From an uncultured Lentisphaerota bacterium (GTDB taxonomy: Bacteria; Verrucomicrobiota; Lentisphaeria; Victivallales; GWF2-50-93), in the NCBI GenBank assembly GCA_903872565.1, contig CAIQLG010000542.1, forward strand, positions 1-38,180: 38,180 bases of DNA. The letters are read 5' to 3'. Position numbers and translations under genes: made by a program. This document shows, in pieces, positions 16,205 through 24,991 of this stretch. Position 1 is the stretch's first letter. Each line of letters starts with the position of its first letter. The notes beneath the pieces were generated by a model that did no database searches, had not been told where the DNA came from, and worked only from the letters and a program-made list of their open reading frames with translations.

Positions 16205-17977
16205 ATGATGACAGAAAATGAAATTAAAGCCTCGAGACCGGGGAATCTCGCCTTCGAGGCGAGCCGCAAAAAACTTTTTCTCGAACTTCCCGCACTTGTA
16301 GTTTCAGGTCTCCTGTATGCATGCGCTTTTCCTCCGCTCAACTTGTCTTTTGTCGCCTGGATCGCCCTCATCCCCCTGTATTTCATTGTCCGCGGGAAGA
16401 GGCCGCTCAAGTCTTTCCTTTACGGATTCGTATGGGGATACGCATTCTCCTGCGCGACCTATTTCTGGCTAAGAGAAATAGAATTCTTCATTCCATATGG
16501 CATGGCTGCGGTTCTCGCAATATTTCCGGCTCTCTGGTGCCTCCTTCTTCCGGCGCTGCGCAGATATCTTTTCGTTCCTGTTGAAGTTCAGCTCAAAGGC
16601 TATGACGAAGAAACTGAACACATCAGGACACATAAATCGGGCGCGTTGCGGGAGACATATTTCGTACTTGTCATGGCATGCTGCTGGTGCGTACTCGAGT
16701 GGGTACGGACTTGGCTCTTCACAGGTTTTCCCTGGAACCTGACGGCCGTCACGCAGTGGAAGAACCCAGCGATAATACAGATTTGCGAGTTCACAGGGGT
16801 TTATGGAGTAAGCTTCATCATCGTCTTCTTCAACATTGCGCTAGCCTTATCGGTAAACACTTATTTAAAACCCTGCAATCCAGAAAAATACAAAAGACCA
16901 ATCCCGTTAATCATAGCCCTGGTTCTTATAATGCTTTCAATCCTTACCGGCTCCTGGTCAATCTCCAGGGAAATAAAAAACAAGGACAATATCATCCTGC
17001 AGGCGGGGGTTATACAGGGAGACATCCCCCAATGCCGCGCTCCCACCCCCGAACAGGCCGACTACGCACTCGAAAAATATTTGCGTCTAACGGAAGATCT
17101 GCTTCGAAGCTCCAAGCCGGAAATCGTCATATGGCCCGAGACTGCCGTCCCAGTTCCGTACCGCTCCGGATGCAAACAGGGAGCAGAATACAGGAGGAGA
17201 CTCTCCGATCTCGTCATAAGTTCCAAAACTCCATTCCTCATAGGAACAGTTGATTTCGGGGATCAGCCGGTAATGAATAGGGGAGAAATGGAATATCCCA
17301 TCCACAACAGCGCGATGCTGATTGACAGCGACGGGCATATTTCCCGGAGATACCATAAGATGCACCTCGTCCCTTTCGGAGAATACACCCCTCTGGGCAG
17401 ATTTTATCCGGCTCTTATCAGGTATTTCGGAATGGGGCGAAGCCTGACTCCTGGAAAACATTCTACGATCTTCGAGTTGAAGCCGGGAGTCTACGGGGCG
17501 GTTAACATCTGCTTCGAGGATGTATTTCCGGAAATCTCCATGAAGCATGCTGCCGCAGGCGCGAATCTGCTTATTGTTCTTTCAAACGACGCCTGGTACC
17601 CGAAAAGCTCCGAACCCGAACAGCACCTCGCCCACGCAGTTTTCAGAGCCGTTGAAAACAGAAGACCGATCTTAAGAGCTGGCAACAACAGCGGAACATG
17701 CGTCATAAACTCCTCGGGAGTAATAATCGACAGCATTTCCGTAAAACCCGATCCGAAAACTAAACAGGACATCCCCGATCCGGAAAAGAAGACGGAGGGA
17801 GTCCGCGTGTTCCAGGTGAAAGTGCCTGAAAATCCGGGACTTACATTCTACACCAGATACGGGAACATCTTCATCTACCTCTGCATTGTCATAAGCATCT
17901 CGGGAATACTTTTCATCACACTCTCATGGAAGGACAAAAAGGACAGACTTCTCGCAATGAGAGGGTCTGAAAGATAG
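16205..17977 (+). CDS. lnt: Apolipoprotein N-acyltransferase
   Basis: Lnt adds the third acyl chain to lipoproteins at the inner membrane, implying a Gram-negative-type envelope; several lipoproteins lie in this window. The 590-residue product has multiple N-terminal membrane helices (first hydrophobic block LPALVVSGLLYACAFPPLNL). A nitrilase-type periplasmic domain carries a complete catalytic triad: Glu312 (WPETAVP), Lys385 (HKMHLVPFGEYTP) and Cys436 (NICFEDVFPE). A final membrane helix (IFIYLCIVISISGILFITL) is near the C-terminus. ATG 16205 follows GAGGG by about 11 bases. It is downstream of purU and probably co-transcribed. Confidence 0.93.
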   Translation: MMTENEIKASRPGNLAFEASRKKLFLELPALVVSGLLYACAFPPLNLSFVAWIALIPLYFIVRGKRPLKSFLYGFVWGYAFSCATYFWLREIEFFIPYGMAAVLAIFPALWCLLLPALRRYLFVPVEVQLKGYDEETEHIRTHKSGALRETYFVLVMACCWCVLEWVRTWLFTGFPWNLTAVTQWKNPAIIQICEFTGVYGVSFIIVFFNIALALSVNTYLKPCNPEKYKRPIPLIIALVLIMLSILTGSWSISREIKNKDNIILQAGVIQGDIPQCRAPTPEQADYALEKYLRLTEDLLRSSKPEIVIWPETAVPVPYRSGCKQGAEYRRRLSDLVISSKTPFLIGTVDFGDQPVMNRGEMEYPIHNSAMLIDSDGHISRRYHKMHLVPFGEYTPLGRFYPALIRYFGMGRSLTPGKHSTIFELKPGVYGAVNICFEDVFPEISMKHAAAGANLLIVLSNDAWYPKSSEPEQHLAHAVFRAVENRRPILRAGNNSGTCVINSSGVIIDSISVKPDPKTKQDIPDPEKKTEGVRVFQVKVPENPGLTFYTRYGNIFIYLCIVISISGILFITLSWKDKKDRLLAMRGSER

Positions 17978-18097
17978 GGAAAAGTGTCAGAGAGTCAATA
18001 GTGTCAATGTGTCAAAAGACTGTAAGTGGTACAAGATTTAGCTCTTTCCCTCTTGGAATTGGGAAAATGTATCCGCAATGCGGATGTGCAGACTTAC

Positions 18098-18150
18098 TGT
18101 CGCCACGGCCATGTTGGCCGTGTACGCCCCCCAACATGGGGGCGGCTACA
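18098..18150. repeat. Dispersed palindromic repeat, copy 2 (short form)
   Basis: TGTCGCCACGGCCATGTTGG (18098-18117) leads to two adjacent hairpins, CACGGCCATGTTGGCCGTG and CGCCCCCCAACATGGGGGCG, and closes with GGCTACA. It has the same ends and second hairpin as the copies at 2281 and 32107, but the first hairpin is the simple form seen in the 38115 copy. The rest of the 17978-18278 spacer holds degenerate GTGTCAA words (17983-18012) and no gene. Confidence 0.85.
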
Positions 18151-18234
18151 TCCGGACGCCCCCGAACAAGATGCCTGATACCTTTGTAAAAAACAGGTTG
18201 CCTTCCGACAGGGCTGAAAAAAAACAAGACAAAT

Positions 18235-18276
18235 AAAACGGTAATCCTCCAGCAGAGCTGGGGGAATTCCCGTTTT
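18235..18276 (-). terminator. Intrinsic terminator of the MTA phosphorylase gene (bidirectional)
   Basis: AAAACGG (18235-18241) pairs with CCGTTTT (18270-18276), and inside TCCTCCAGC pairs with GCTGGGGGA, giving a long hairpin. On the - strand it starts 2 bases after the phosphorylase stop and is followed by a T-rich tract (ATTTGTCTTGTTTTTTTT). On the + strand it could also stop lnt transcripts. Confidence 0.75.
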
Positions 18277-18278
18277 AT

Positions 18279-19175
18279 TTATTTCACGGGCAGATATTTT
18301 CCGATGATCGGCGACATTGATTTTCTGAATTCGTTTCCGACAAAGTCCGGCGAAGTTATTATCGCGGCTGAAAGGGCGGAGCCGCATTTGCACTTGCCTT
18401 TCACGGATTTCATCATCGGTATCATCTTGGCTATCATAAGCTTGGCAACTTTGACATTTGTGGTGAAGTTCTTGATTATCATATCTATGGTGACATGTTC
18501 GTGGTCCGGATGCCAGCAGTCGTAGTCGGTCACCATCGCAACAGTCGTATAGCACATTTCGGCTTCTCGCGCGAGTTTCGCCTCCGCGAGATTTGTCATT
18601 CCGATCACGTCCATTCCCCAGCTCCTGTAAACCATTGACTCGGCTTTCGTCGAGAATGCAGGTCCTTCCATGTTCAGATATGTTCCGCCCTTGTGGACTG
18701 CGGGTTTCCCTTTCTTGCCGGGGAATATCTCATCGAGGGATATTTTCGCGGCCTTGAAAGCTGTTTTGAAAAGTTCAGGGCAAACTGGTTCCGCCATCGA
18801 GATATGGGCGACAATTCCATTACCGAAAAAAGTATGGTCGGCGGATCTCTTTGTGCGATCGAAATACTGGTCCACTACGACAATATCCATAGGTCTGTAT
18901 TTTTTCTTGAGGCTTCCCACCGCGGATATGCTGAGGACATGAGTGACGCCCAGTTTCTTGAGTGCGAAAATGTTCGCCCTGTGATTGATCTCGCCGGGAA
19001 GGATCCGGTGTCCTTTTCCGTGGCGCGGCAGAAATACAAGCTCGACTCCGTCAATGGTTCCGCAGACAAGCTCGTCCGAGGGAGAACCGAAAGGAGTCTC
19101 GACCTTTACAGATTTTATATCTTTGATGTGTTCGAGGTCGTAAAGACCGCTTCCGCCTATGATTCCAAGTTTCAT
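18279..19175 (-). CDS. mtnP: S-methyl-5'-thioadenosine phosphorylase
   Basis: MtnP splits methylthioadenosine, a by-product of polyamine and SAM chemistry, into adenine and 5-methylthioribose-1-phosphate. The 298-residue protein begins with the phosphate loop GIIGGSGLYDL. It has the family motifs FLPRHGKGH, ISAVGSL, LNMEGPAFSTKAE and GMTNLAEAKLARE, and the purine-site Asp residues in TDYDCWH, which favour adenine over guanine. AAAGGAG lies about 8 bases before the ATG. A strong terminator follows directly. A class II aldolase is transcribed divergently 226 bases away, which may link it to a methylthio-sugar salvage route. Confidence 0.93.
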   Translation of the reverse strand: MKLGIIGGSGLYDLEHIKDIKSVKVETPFGSPSDELVCGTIDGVELVFLPRHGKGHRILPGEINHRANIFALKKLGVTHVLSISAVGSLKKKYRPMDIVVVDQYFDRTKRSADHTFFGNGIVAHISMAEPVCPELFKTAFKAAKISLDEIFPGKKGKPAVHKGGTYLNMEGPAFSTKAESMVYRSWGMDVIGMTNLAEAKLAREAEMCYTTVAMVTDYDCWHPDHEHVTIDMIIKNFTTNVKVAKLMIAKMIPMMKSVKGKCKCGSALSAAIITSPDFVGNEFRKSMSPIIGKYLPVK

Positions 19176-19215
19176 ATTGTCACAACTCCTTTATTGTTGT
19201 TTGAATCTATCATCT

Positions 19216-19342
19216 ATCGCTTGCACTGATTAGGATGTAGCGCGGGGTACCACCCCGCTGCTCAGTCTCGGGGAGATTCCCCGAGTTACTTTTTTGCACT
19301 TTTTTGCACCTTAGCTTGTTCCATTCATCGCTTGCATTGGTT
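19216..19342. repeat. Direct-repeat-flanked double hairpin
   Basis: Two GC-rich hairpins, GCGGGG(TACCA)CCCCGC (19242-19258) and CTCGGGG(AGATT)CCCCGAG (19267-19285), are followed by a doubled TTTTTTGCAC word. Imperfect 16-base direct repeats, ATCGCTTGCACTGATT (19216-19231) and ATCGCTTGCATTGGTT (19327-19342), flank the block, like target duplications or decayed repeat ends. It lies between two divergent genes, so it may also affect their promoters. Confidence 0.5.
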
Positions 19343-19401
19343 CCAATCAAAGCATATTTTAACGCCCATACCTTATTATTCAAACAACAAGAGATTTTAT
19401 T

Positions 19402-20040
19402 ATGGCATATTGCAAATTAAGACGCGAGGTTGCATACTACATGAAACGACTTTGCAAGGAAGCTCTTACAACTTCTTCTGGCGGAAACATATCCCTTAGA
19501 CATGGTGAAAAAGTCTTTATAACACCATCCTCGACCGACAAAAGCATCATGGATGAGGACGATGTGATTGCTGTTGATCTTGAAGGGCGCGTCCTCGAAT
19601 CGCCAAAAGGACTAAAACCTAGCATCGAATGCGCATTTCATCTGATGATCTACAAGTCTAGAAAAGATGTCTCCGCTGTCGTCCATGCACATCCTGTCTA
19701 TGCGACCTCCATAGCCGCCAGCACTGCTGAGATCGAAAACACTCTGATCGCCGAATCATATGCAATCCTTGGCAAGATCGCCTATGTCCCGTTCAGCATA
19801 ATGGGTTCGCCGGAACTTGCTGGCGACATAGGCCGCGCCGTGATCGGATCCGACTGCGTTGTGATGAGAAACCATGGAATTCTCGCGCTCGGCAAAAATC
19901 TTTTTCAGGCGTTTGACAGGATGGAAGTCGCGGAGAACGCCGCCAAAATAACCATAATATGCAAGGAATTCCTCAAGGGCAAATCTGTGCATCTGCCGGA
20001 AAAAGAACTCAAGGGAATTGACCGTCTGATGGGAAGATGA
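19402..20040 (+). CDS. Class II aldolase/adducin-family protein
   Basis: Zinc-dependent class II aldolases cleave or epimerise sugar phosphates. The 212-residue protein has family length and motifs: SSGGNISLR, TPSSTDKS (phosphate binding), catalytic-type Glu76 in SIECAFH, zinc ligands His95 and His97 in VVHAHP, and His158 in VMRNHGIL. These fit fuculose-1-phosphate aldolase-like enzymes. Some relatives cleave 5-methylthioribulose-1-phosphate or 5-deoxyribulose-1-phosphate in the DHAP shunt, and the divergent mtnP neighbour makes that attractive. Fuculose or rhamnulose phosphate remain possible. The substrate cannot be read from sequence alone. It ends 27 bases before the convergent ribBA stop. 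Confidence 0.85.
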   Translation: MAYCKLRREVAYYMKRLCKEALTTSSGGNISLRHGEKVFITPSSTDKSIMDEDDVIAVDLEGRVLESPKGLKPSIECAFHLMIYKSRKDVSAVVHAHPVYATSIAASTAEIENTLIAESYAILGKIAYVPFSIMGSPELAGDIGRAVIGSDCVVMRNHGILALGKNLFQAFDRMEVAENAAKITIICKEFLKGKSVHLPEKELKGIDRLMGR

Positions 20041-20067
20041 AGACCTGACTCTTTAATCCCTTGACTC

Positions 20068-21264
20068 TCATAGGATATGTCCAAGTTTTTTCTTTTTTGT
20101 GCTGAGGTATTTCTTGTTGTGCTCGTGGGGTGGGATCGAAAGCGGAACTCTCTGTTTGATTTTGAATCCATAGCCCTGAATTCCCACGATTTTCTGTGGG
20201 TTGTTCGTGAGGAGCCTGATGCTCCTCACTTTCAAGTCAACTATTATCTGCGCACCAAGGCCATATTCTCGCAGGTCCGCCTTAAATCCGAGAAGCGTGT
20301 TCGCCTCGACAGTATCCGCCCCATCCTCCTGAAGCCGGTATGCGTGTATCTTGTTGGCAAGCCCGATCCCCCTGCCCTCCTGCCTCATGTAGATGATTAT
20401 TCCCGTTCCCTCCTTCGAAATCAGACTCATCGCCGTCTCGAGCTGTTCTCCGCAGTCACATCTCATTGAATGAAAGACATCTCCGGTGAGGCATTCGCTA
20501 TGGACTCTTACAAGAACATTCTCCTTGTTTTCAACATTTCCGAAAACAATAGCAATATGTTCCATGTTGTCGAGGATTGATCTGTAAAGATGAAGCTTGA
20601 AGTTCCCGTATCTTGTAGGAAGATTTATCGTCTGTTCTTTTTTTATGAGCGTCTCTTTTTTCCTTCTAAACGCTATAAGCTGTGCAATGGAACACATTTT
20701 GAGTTTGTGCTTTTTCCGGAACTTCTCCAGGTCCGGCAATCTCGCCATGGAACCGTCTTCGTTCATAATCTCACATATCACGCCTGCAGGATAAAGCCCC
20801 GCGAGTTTCATCAGGTCAATCGTCGCCTCCGTGTGTCCGGCTCTCTGAAGCACTCCTCCCGGGCGCGCGATGAGGGGGAAAACATGTCCTGGAACGACAA
20901 GGTCGGATCGTAGAGTGGCAGGATCTATCAAGGTTGAAATTGTTCTCGCTCTGTCATATGCGGAAATCCCGGTGGAGATTCCTTTTTTCGCGTCAACGCT
21001 GACAGTGAAAGCCGTGTGGAAAGGATCTTTCCCGGTGCCCATCATGTCAAGTTCGAGATGTGTTGCTCTTTCTTCGGCAAGCGGAACACAGATAAGCCCT
21101 CTGCCGAACTTGGCCATGAAATTTATTGTTCCGGGGGTTCCGTGGACGGCCGAGCATACGAGGTCTCCCTCGTTTTCCCTGTTTTCATCATCGGTGAGAA
21201 TTATGGTTTCACCATTCTTGAGAGCGGCGACAGCAGTTTCAACGGAATCGAAGATGTTTTTCAT
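20068..21264 (-). CDS. ribBA: Bifunctional 3,4-dihydroxy-2-butanone-4-phosphate synthase / GTP cyclohydrolase II
   Basis: RibBA supplies both precursors of riboflavin. Residues 1 to about 200 are the RibB part, with DDENRENEGDLV, STGISAYDRARTI and the late RAGHTEATID. Residues from about 205 are the RibA part, with VRVHSECLTGDVFHS, the zinc cysteines (ECLTG and MRCDCG) and MRQEGRGIGL. Both active regions look intact. ATG 21264 overlaps the stop of the ABC ATPase gene as TGATG, a typical coupling junction; an upstream TTG is less likely. No other rib gene is nearby and no FMN riboswitch was recognised. Confidence 0.94.
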   Translation of the reverse strand: MKNIFDSVETAVAALKNGETIILTDDENRENEGDLVCSAVHGTPGTINFMAKFGRGLICVPLAEERATHLELDMMGTGKDPFHTAFTVSVDAKKGISTGISAYDRARTISTLIDPATLRSDLVVPGHVFPLIARPGGVLQRAGHTEATIDLMKLAGLYPAGVICEIMNEDGSMARLPDLEKFRKKHKLKMCSIAQLIAFRRKKETLIKKEQTINLPTRYGNFKLHLYRSILDNMEHIAIVFGNVENKENVLVRVHSECLTGDVFHSMRCDCGEQLETAMSLISKEGTGIIIYMRQEGRGIGLANKIHAYRLQEDGADTVEANTLLGFKADLREYGLGAQIIVDLKVRSIRLLTNNPQKIVGIQGYGFKIKQRVPLSIPPHEHNKKYLSTKKKKLGHIL

Positions 21265-22370
21265 CAAATGATAATTTTTTCCGTGGCGGCATCGAAGATG
21301 TGCGTCTTTGACATAAGGACTGCAAGTGAAATCTCCTCTCCGACAACCGTCTTGCGATGTGCATCAACCCTTGAAATGAAAGACTGAGTTCCTGTGCTCA
21401 GATAAAGAAATGTCTCCGCACCCATAGGTTCGATGACTTCGACTTTCGCATTTATCTTATGCAGATCGGAGCCGCCCTTGCTCTCCGCTTCGGGCGAACC
21501 AATGTCCTCCGGCCTTACACCAAAAACCACGGCCTTGTTCTCGTATGGAGCGATGGCTTCCTTCCATTTCTCAGGAACTTTGAGCTTGAACGTGTCTTCG
21601 ATTATGTACAAGGCGTTGTCAATCTTGCCGATGCGGGTCTTGAAGAAGTTCATAGGCGGAGTCCCTATAAATCCTGACACAAAGAGATTTGCCGGCGTGT
21701 CATAGATATTTAGCGGGGTGTCAACCTGCTGGACAATGCCATCCTTCATCACGACAATACGGTCGGCCATGGTCATCGCCTCGACCTGGTCATGCGTGAC
21801 GTAGATCATGGTGGTCTCGAGCCTTGTGTGAAGCTTGCTGATTTCAGTCCTCATCTGTACCCTAAGCTTGGCATCCAGATTGCTGAGAGGCTCGTCGAAA
21901 AGGAACGCCTCGGGCTTCCTGACGATTGCTCTCCCTACGGCTACACGTTGGCGCTGTCCGCCGGAAAGTGCCTTGGGCCTCCTGTCAAGGAGCTCCTTGA
22001 TCCCCAGGATGTCGGCGGCATCCTGGACTCGCTTGTCAATGTCCGTCTTCTTGAATTTTCTCAACTTCAGACCAAACGCCATATTTTCATACACGGTCAT
22101 ATGCGGGTACAAGGCATAGTTCTGGAAGACCATCGCTATGTCCCTGTCCTTTGGAGGGACATCATTCACGATCCTGGAACCTATCTTGACTGTGCCGGAG
22201 CTGATCTCCTCCAGGCCTGCGACCATTCTGAGAGTCGTGGACTTTCCACAACCTGAAGGTCCGACGAGGACGACAAACTCCCTGTCTTTAACGACGAGGT
22301 TCACATTATCTACAGCCTTAACATTGCCGGGATAGATTTTAACTACATTGGTCAAGGTCACATCAGCCAT
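21264..22370 (-). CDS. ugpC: ABC transporter ATP-binding protein, MsmK/UgpC/MalK class
   Basis: This class of ATPase energises sugar and glycerol-phosphate importers at the inner membrane and often serves several permeases. The 368-residue product has Walker A GPSGCGKST, the Q-loop FQNYALYPHMTV, signature LSGGQRQRVAVGRA, Walker B FLFDEPLSNLDAKL and the switch His in YVTHDQVEAMT. A C-terminal TOBE-type regulatory domain follows (VFGVRPEDI, then VIEPMGAETFLYL). ATG 22370 is preferred, because GGAG is 7 bases upstream and the fold starts there. Upstream in-frame ATGs add a non-family leader. No permease or binding-protein gene is adjacent; instead it is coupled to ribBA. Confidence 0.92.
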   Translation of the reverse strand: MADVTLTNVVKIYPGNVKAVDNVNLVVKDREFVVLVGPSGCGKSTTLRMVAGLEEISSGTVKIGSRIVNDVPPKDRDIAMVFQNYALYPHMTVYENMAFGLKLRKFKKTDIDKRVQDAADILGIKELLDRRPKALSGGQRQRVAVGRAIVRKPEAFLFDEPLSNLDAKLRVQMRTEISKLHTRLETTMIYVTHDQVEAMTMADRIVVMKDGIVQQVDTPLNIYDTPANLFVSGFIGTPPMNFFKTRIGKIDNALYIIEDTFKLKVPEKWKEAIAPYENKAVVFGVRPEDIGSPEAESKGGSDLHKINAKVEVIEPMGAETFLYLSTGTQSFISRVDAHRKTVVGEEISLAVLMSKTHIFDAATEKIII

Positions 22371-22597
22371 TGCATGTCTCCTACGTTTTACAGAAAAAGA
22401 ATTGCTTAAAATTACATTTGAACATTTAACCATAAGCATAAAATCCAGGATTTCAAAGAAAAACACAAAATTTGTCCTAATTTATTTACACATGACATGC
22501 TCTCTTGAAAAATATGAGAGGGGATATACTTTAACTCGTTTAAAAGATGATAGATGACAAAAGTCAATACTGAAAAAGAATCCAAACTTGGGAGACT

Positions 22598-23902
22598 ATG
22601 ATCATTATGCAGATGACGATAACTGAAAAGATCCTCGCAAAGGCCTCGGGAAAGAAAGACGCAAAACCAGGAGAAAACCTCTGGGTGAGCGCGGACATAC
22701 TGATGACGCACGATGTATGCGGACCAGGAACCATCGGGATATTCAAGAGAGAGTTCGGTGCAGGCTCGAAGGTATGGGACAGGAAAAGAGTCATAATCAT
22801 TCCGGATCATTATATTTTCACCGAAGACAAGAAATGCCAGAGAAATGTTGATGAACTCAGGAACTTCGCCAAGGAGCAGAACATAAAATATTTCTATGAT
22901 CCCGGCACTGAAACATATTCCGGCGTATGCCACGTCACACTGCCGGAAAAAGGACATTGCCGCCCTGGCGAAGTCCTTTTCGGCACCGACTCGCACACCT
23001 GCACACATGGTGCATTCGGGGAATTCGCGACCGGGGTGGGAAACACAGATGCTGCATTCATCATGGGAACTGGGAAGCTTCTCATAAAAGTCCCCGCATC
23101 AATGAAATTCGTAATCGAAAACGAGCTACCGAAATTCGTGACAGCTAAAGACATTATCCTCAGATTCATCGGAGACATCGGAGTTGATGGAGCGACATAC
23201 ATGGCGATGGAGTTCGCTGGCTCGACAATAGACTCCTTGAGCATTGACGAACGTATGACAATCTGCAATATGGCAATCGAGGCTGGCGCGAAAAACGGAA
23301 TCATCGCGCCCGACACAAAGACTCTCAAGTATGTAAAATCCAGGACAAAAAGCAAATTTGAAGTCTTCAAGAGCGACCTCGGTGCAATATACATAGCGAC
23401 AAAGACATACGATGCGAAGAAACTTATGCCGCTTGTCGCCATGCCATTCTCTCCGGATAAAGTGAAGACTGCCAGAGAAATGAAGAACTTCTCGATTGAC
23501 CGTGCATATATCGGAAGCTGTACAGGCGGAAAGATTTCCGACTTCATAATGGCCGCGTCAATACTCAAAGGTGCCAAGGTAAAGGTGAAGACTTTCATCG
23601 TCCCGGCGACTGTCGAAGTCGAGCAGGCAATCAAAACAAAAAAAATCGGGGGGAAAACGCTTCTCGAGATCTTTGCCGAAGCCGGTTGCGAGGAACCTGC
23701 TCCTCCGTCCTGTGCGGCATGCCTGGGCGGACCATTTGACACCTACGGGCGCTCCAACAATGATGAGATATGCATCAGCACGACAAACAGGAATTTCCCA
23801 GGCAGGATGGGATCGAAAAATTCTCAGACAATCCTCGCGTCGCCTTTCACCGCAGCGGCAAGTGCGATAAGGGGAAAAATAACCGATCCGAACGATCTGT
23901 AG
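22598..23902 (+). CDS. leuC: 3-isopropylmalate dehydratase large subunit (LeuC/homoaconitase family)
   Basis: LeuC with LeuD isomerises isopropylmalate in leucine synthesis. The roughly 434-residue product is of the shorter LeuC type. It has DHYIFTED, GTDSHTCTHGAFG and GVGNTDAAFIMGTG, and the [4Fe-4S] cysteines in SCTGG (with IGS before it) and PSCAACLGG. Homoaconitase or a related aconitase-fold dehydratase cannot be excluded. Three in-frame ATGs (22598, 22607, 22613) compete. GGGAG at 22590-22594 is 3 bases from the first and 12 from the second, so the start is uncertain. leuD is not adjacent. It converges on cysK. Confidence 0.88.
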   Translation: MIIMQMTITEKILAKASGKKDAKPGENLWVSADILMTHDVCGPGTIGIFKREFGAGSKVWDRKRVIIIPDHYIFTEDKKCQRNVDELRNFAKEQNIKYFYDPGTETYSGVCHVTLPEKGHCRPGEVLFGTDSHTCTHGAFGEFATGVGNTDAAFIMGTGKLLIKVPASMKFVIENELPKFVTAKDIILRFIGDIGVDGATYMAMEFAGSTIDSLSIDERMTICNMAIEAGAKNGIIAPDTKTLKYVKSRTKSKFEVFKSDLGAIYIATKTYDAKKLMPLVAMPFSPDKVKTAREMKNFSIDRAYIGSCTGGKISDFIMAASILKGAKVKVKTFIVPATVEVEQAIKTKKIGGKTLLEIFAEAGCEEPAPPSCAACLGGPFDTYGRSNNDEICISTTNRNFPGRMGSKNSQTILASPFTAAASAIRGKITDPNDL

Positions 23903-23987
23903 TCGGCGGGATTGACTGGGCAAAGCACAAAAGGCGCAAGATCGGGCATAGAGGTGTTATTCAAACAAATGAATCGAACCTGAGTTT

Positions 23988-24914
23988 TCAAGAGAAAAGG
24001 CCGGTCGAAAGATATCTTTCCCCGGTGTCCATTATCACCACGACTATGAGTTTTCCCTTGCTCTCAGGACGCTTCGAGATTTCAAGTGCGGCATATACTG
24101 CGGCACCGGAACTTATACCGCAGAGTATTCCCTCCATGCTGGCAAGCTTTTTGGCCGTCTCGATGGCATCCTCGTCCCTGACTTTTATTATCTCATCTAT
24201 GAGTTTGGTGTCAAGTATCTTGGGGATGAAACCTGCACCAATCCCCTGTATCCCATGTTTCCCAGAGGGGGACCCAGATAAGACGGCTGATTTCTCCGGT
24301 TCGACAGCTATGATTTTCACTTCAGGGTTTCTTAGACGCAGAACAATTCCGACCCCAGTCAATGTGCCGCCGGTTCCGACACCAGTCACGAAAATGTCAA
24401 CTTCGCCTTCGGTGTCATTCCAAATTTCCTCTGCGGTTGTTACCATGTGGATCTGCGGGTTGGCGGGATTCTCGAATTGCTGTGGCATATAGGCACCGGG
24501 AGTGTTTTCGAGGATTTCCCTTGCTTTCTCGATAGCACCTAACATACCTTTTTCTGCCGGAGTGAGAACAACATTTGCTCCGAAATGTTCCAGCAGCATC
24601 CGTCTTTCGACCGACATGGACTCTGGCATTGTCACAATCAGCTTGTATCCCCTTGATGCGGCGACAAGCGCGAGCCCGACTCCAGTGTTCCCGCTTGTGG
24701 GTTCGACTATCGTACCTCCCGGCTTGAGGATCCCGGCGATTTCCGCCTGATCTATCATGTTTTTTGCGATTCTGTCCTTGATGCTAGAACCTGGATTGAA
24801 GAACTCGAGCTTTGCGACAACTGCCACAGCCCTGCATTCCGGCGGAAGAATCCGCCTAAGCTTCACAAGAGGCGTGTTCCCGACCGTCTTCGTAATATCA
24901 TCATATATCTTCAC
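23988..24914 (-). CDS. cysK: Cysteine synthase (O-acetylserine sulfhydrylase)
   Basis: This PLP enzyme makes cysteine from O-acetylserine and sulfide. The 308-residue protein has the family length. The PLP-binding Lys46 is in PGSSIKDR, the substrate loop is [11 protein letters not shown], the phosphate-binding loop is [12 protein letters not shown], and the C-terminal region has [13 protein letters not shown] cystathionine-beta-synthase-like relative is less likely since no CBS domains follow. It lies 77 bases downstream of the Rrf2 regulator on the same strand, suggesting joint expression and control by sulfur or Fe-S status. Confidence 0.95.
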   Translation of the reverse strand: MKIYDDITKTVGNTPLVKLRRILPPECRAVAVVAKLEFFNPGSSIKDRIAKNMIDQAEIAGILKPGGTIVEPTSGNTGVGLALVAASRGYKLIVTMPESMSVERRMLLEHFGANVVLTPAEKGMLGAIEKAREILENTPGAYMPQQFENPANPQIHMVTTAEEIWNDTEGEVDIFVTGVGTGGTLTGVGIVLRLRNPEVKIIAVEPEKSAVLSGSPSGKHGIQGIGAGFIPKILDTKLIDEIIKVRDEDAIETAKKLASMEGILCGISSGAAVYAALEISKRPESKGKLIVVVIMDTGERYLSTGLFS

Positions 24915-24991
24915 TGCAAAATCCCTTTTTTACTATTTTGGAATTAGGAGAAAAACGCCATGTAAAGGCGGAAGGATTTAAGAGGCTTGCA

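Noticed and set aside
11152-19342. Palindromic repeats as a CRISPR array
   Set aside because: Copies are single, kilobases apart, and lack regular spacers or cas genes.
22500-22520. CTCTC...GAGAG hairpin upstream of leuC as a leucine leader/T-box
   Set aside because: A 5-bp stem without leader peptide, T-box motif or terminator.
22894-23742. 282-codon minus-strand open frame over leuC
   Set aside because: Its Ser/Pro-rich composition and position opposite an intact LeuC mark it as a shadow.
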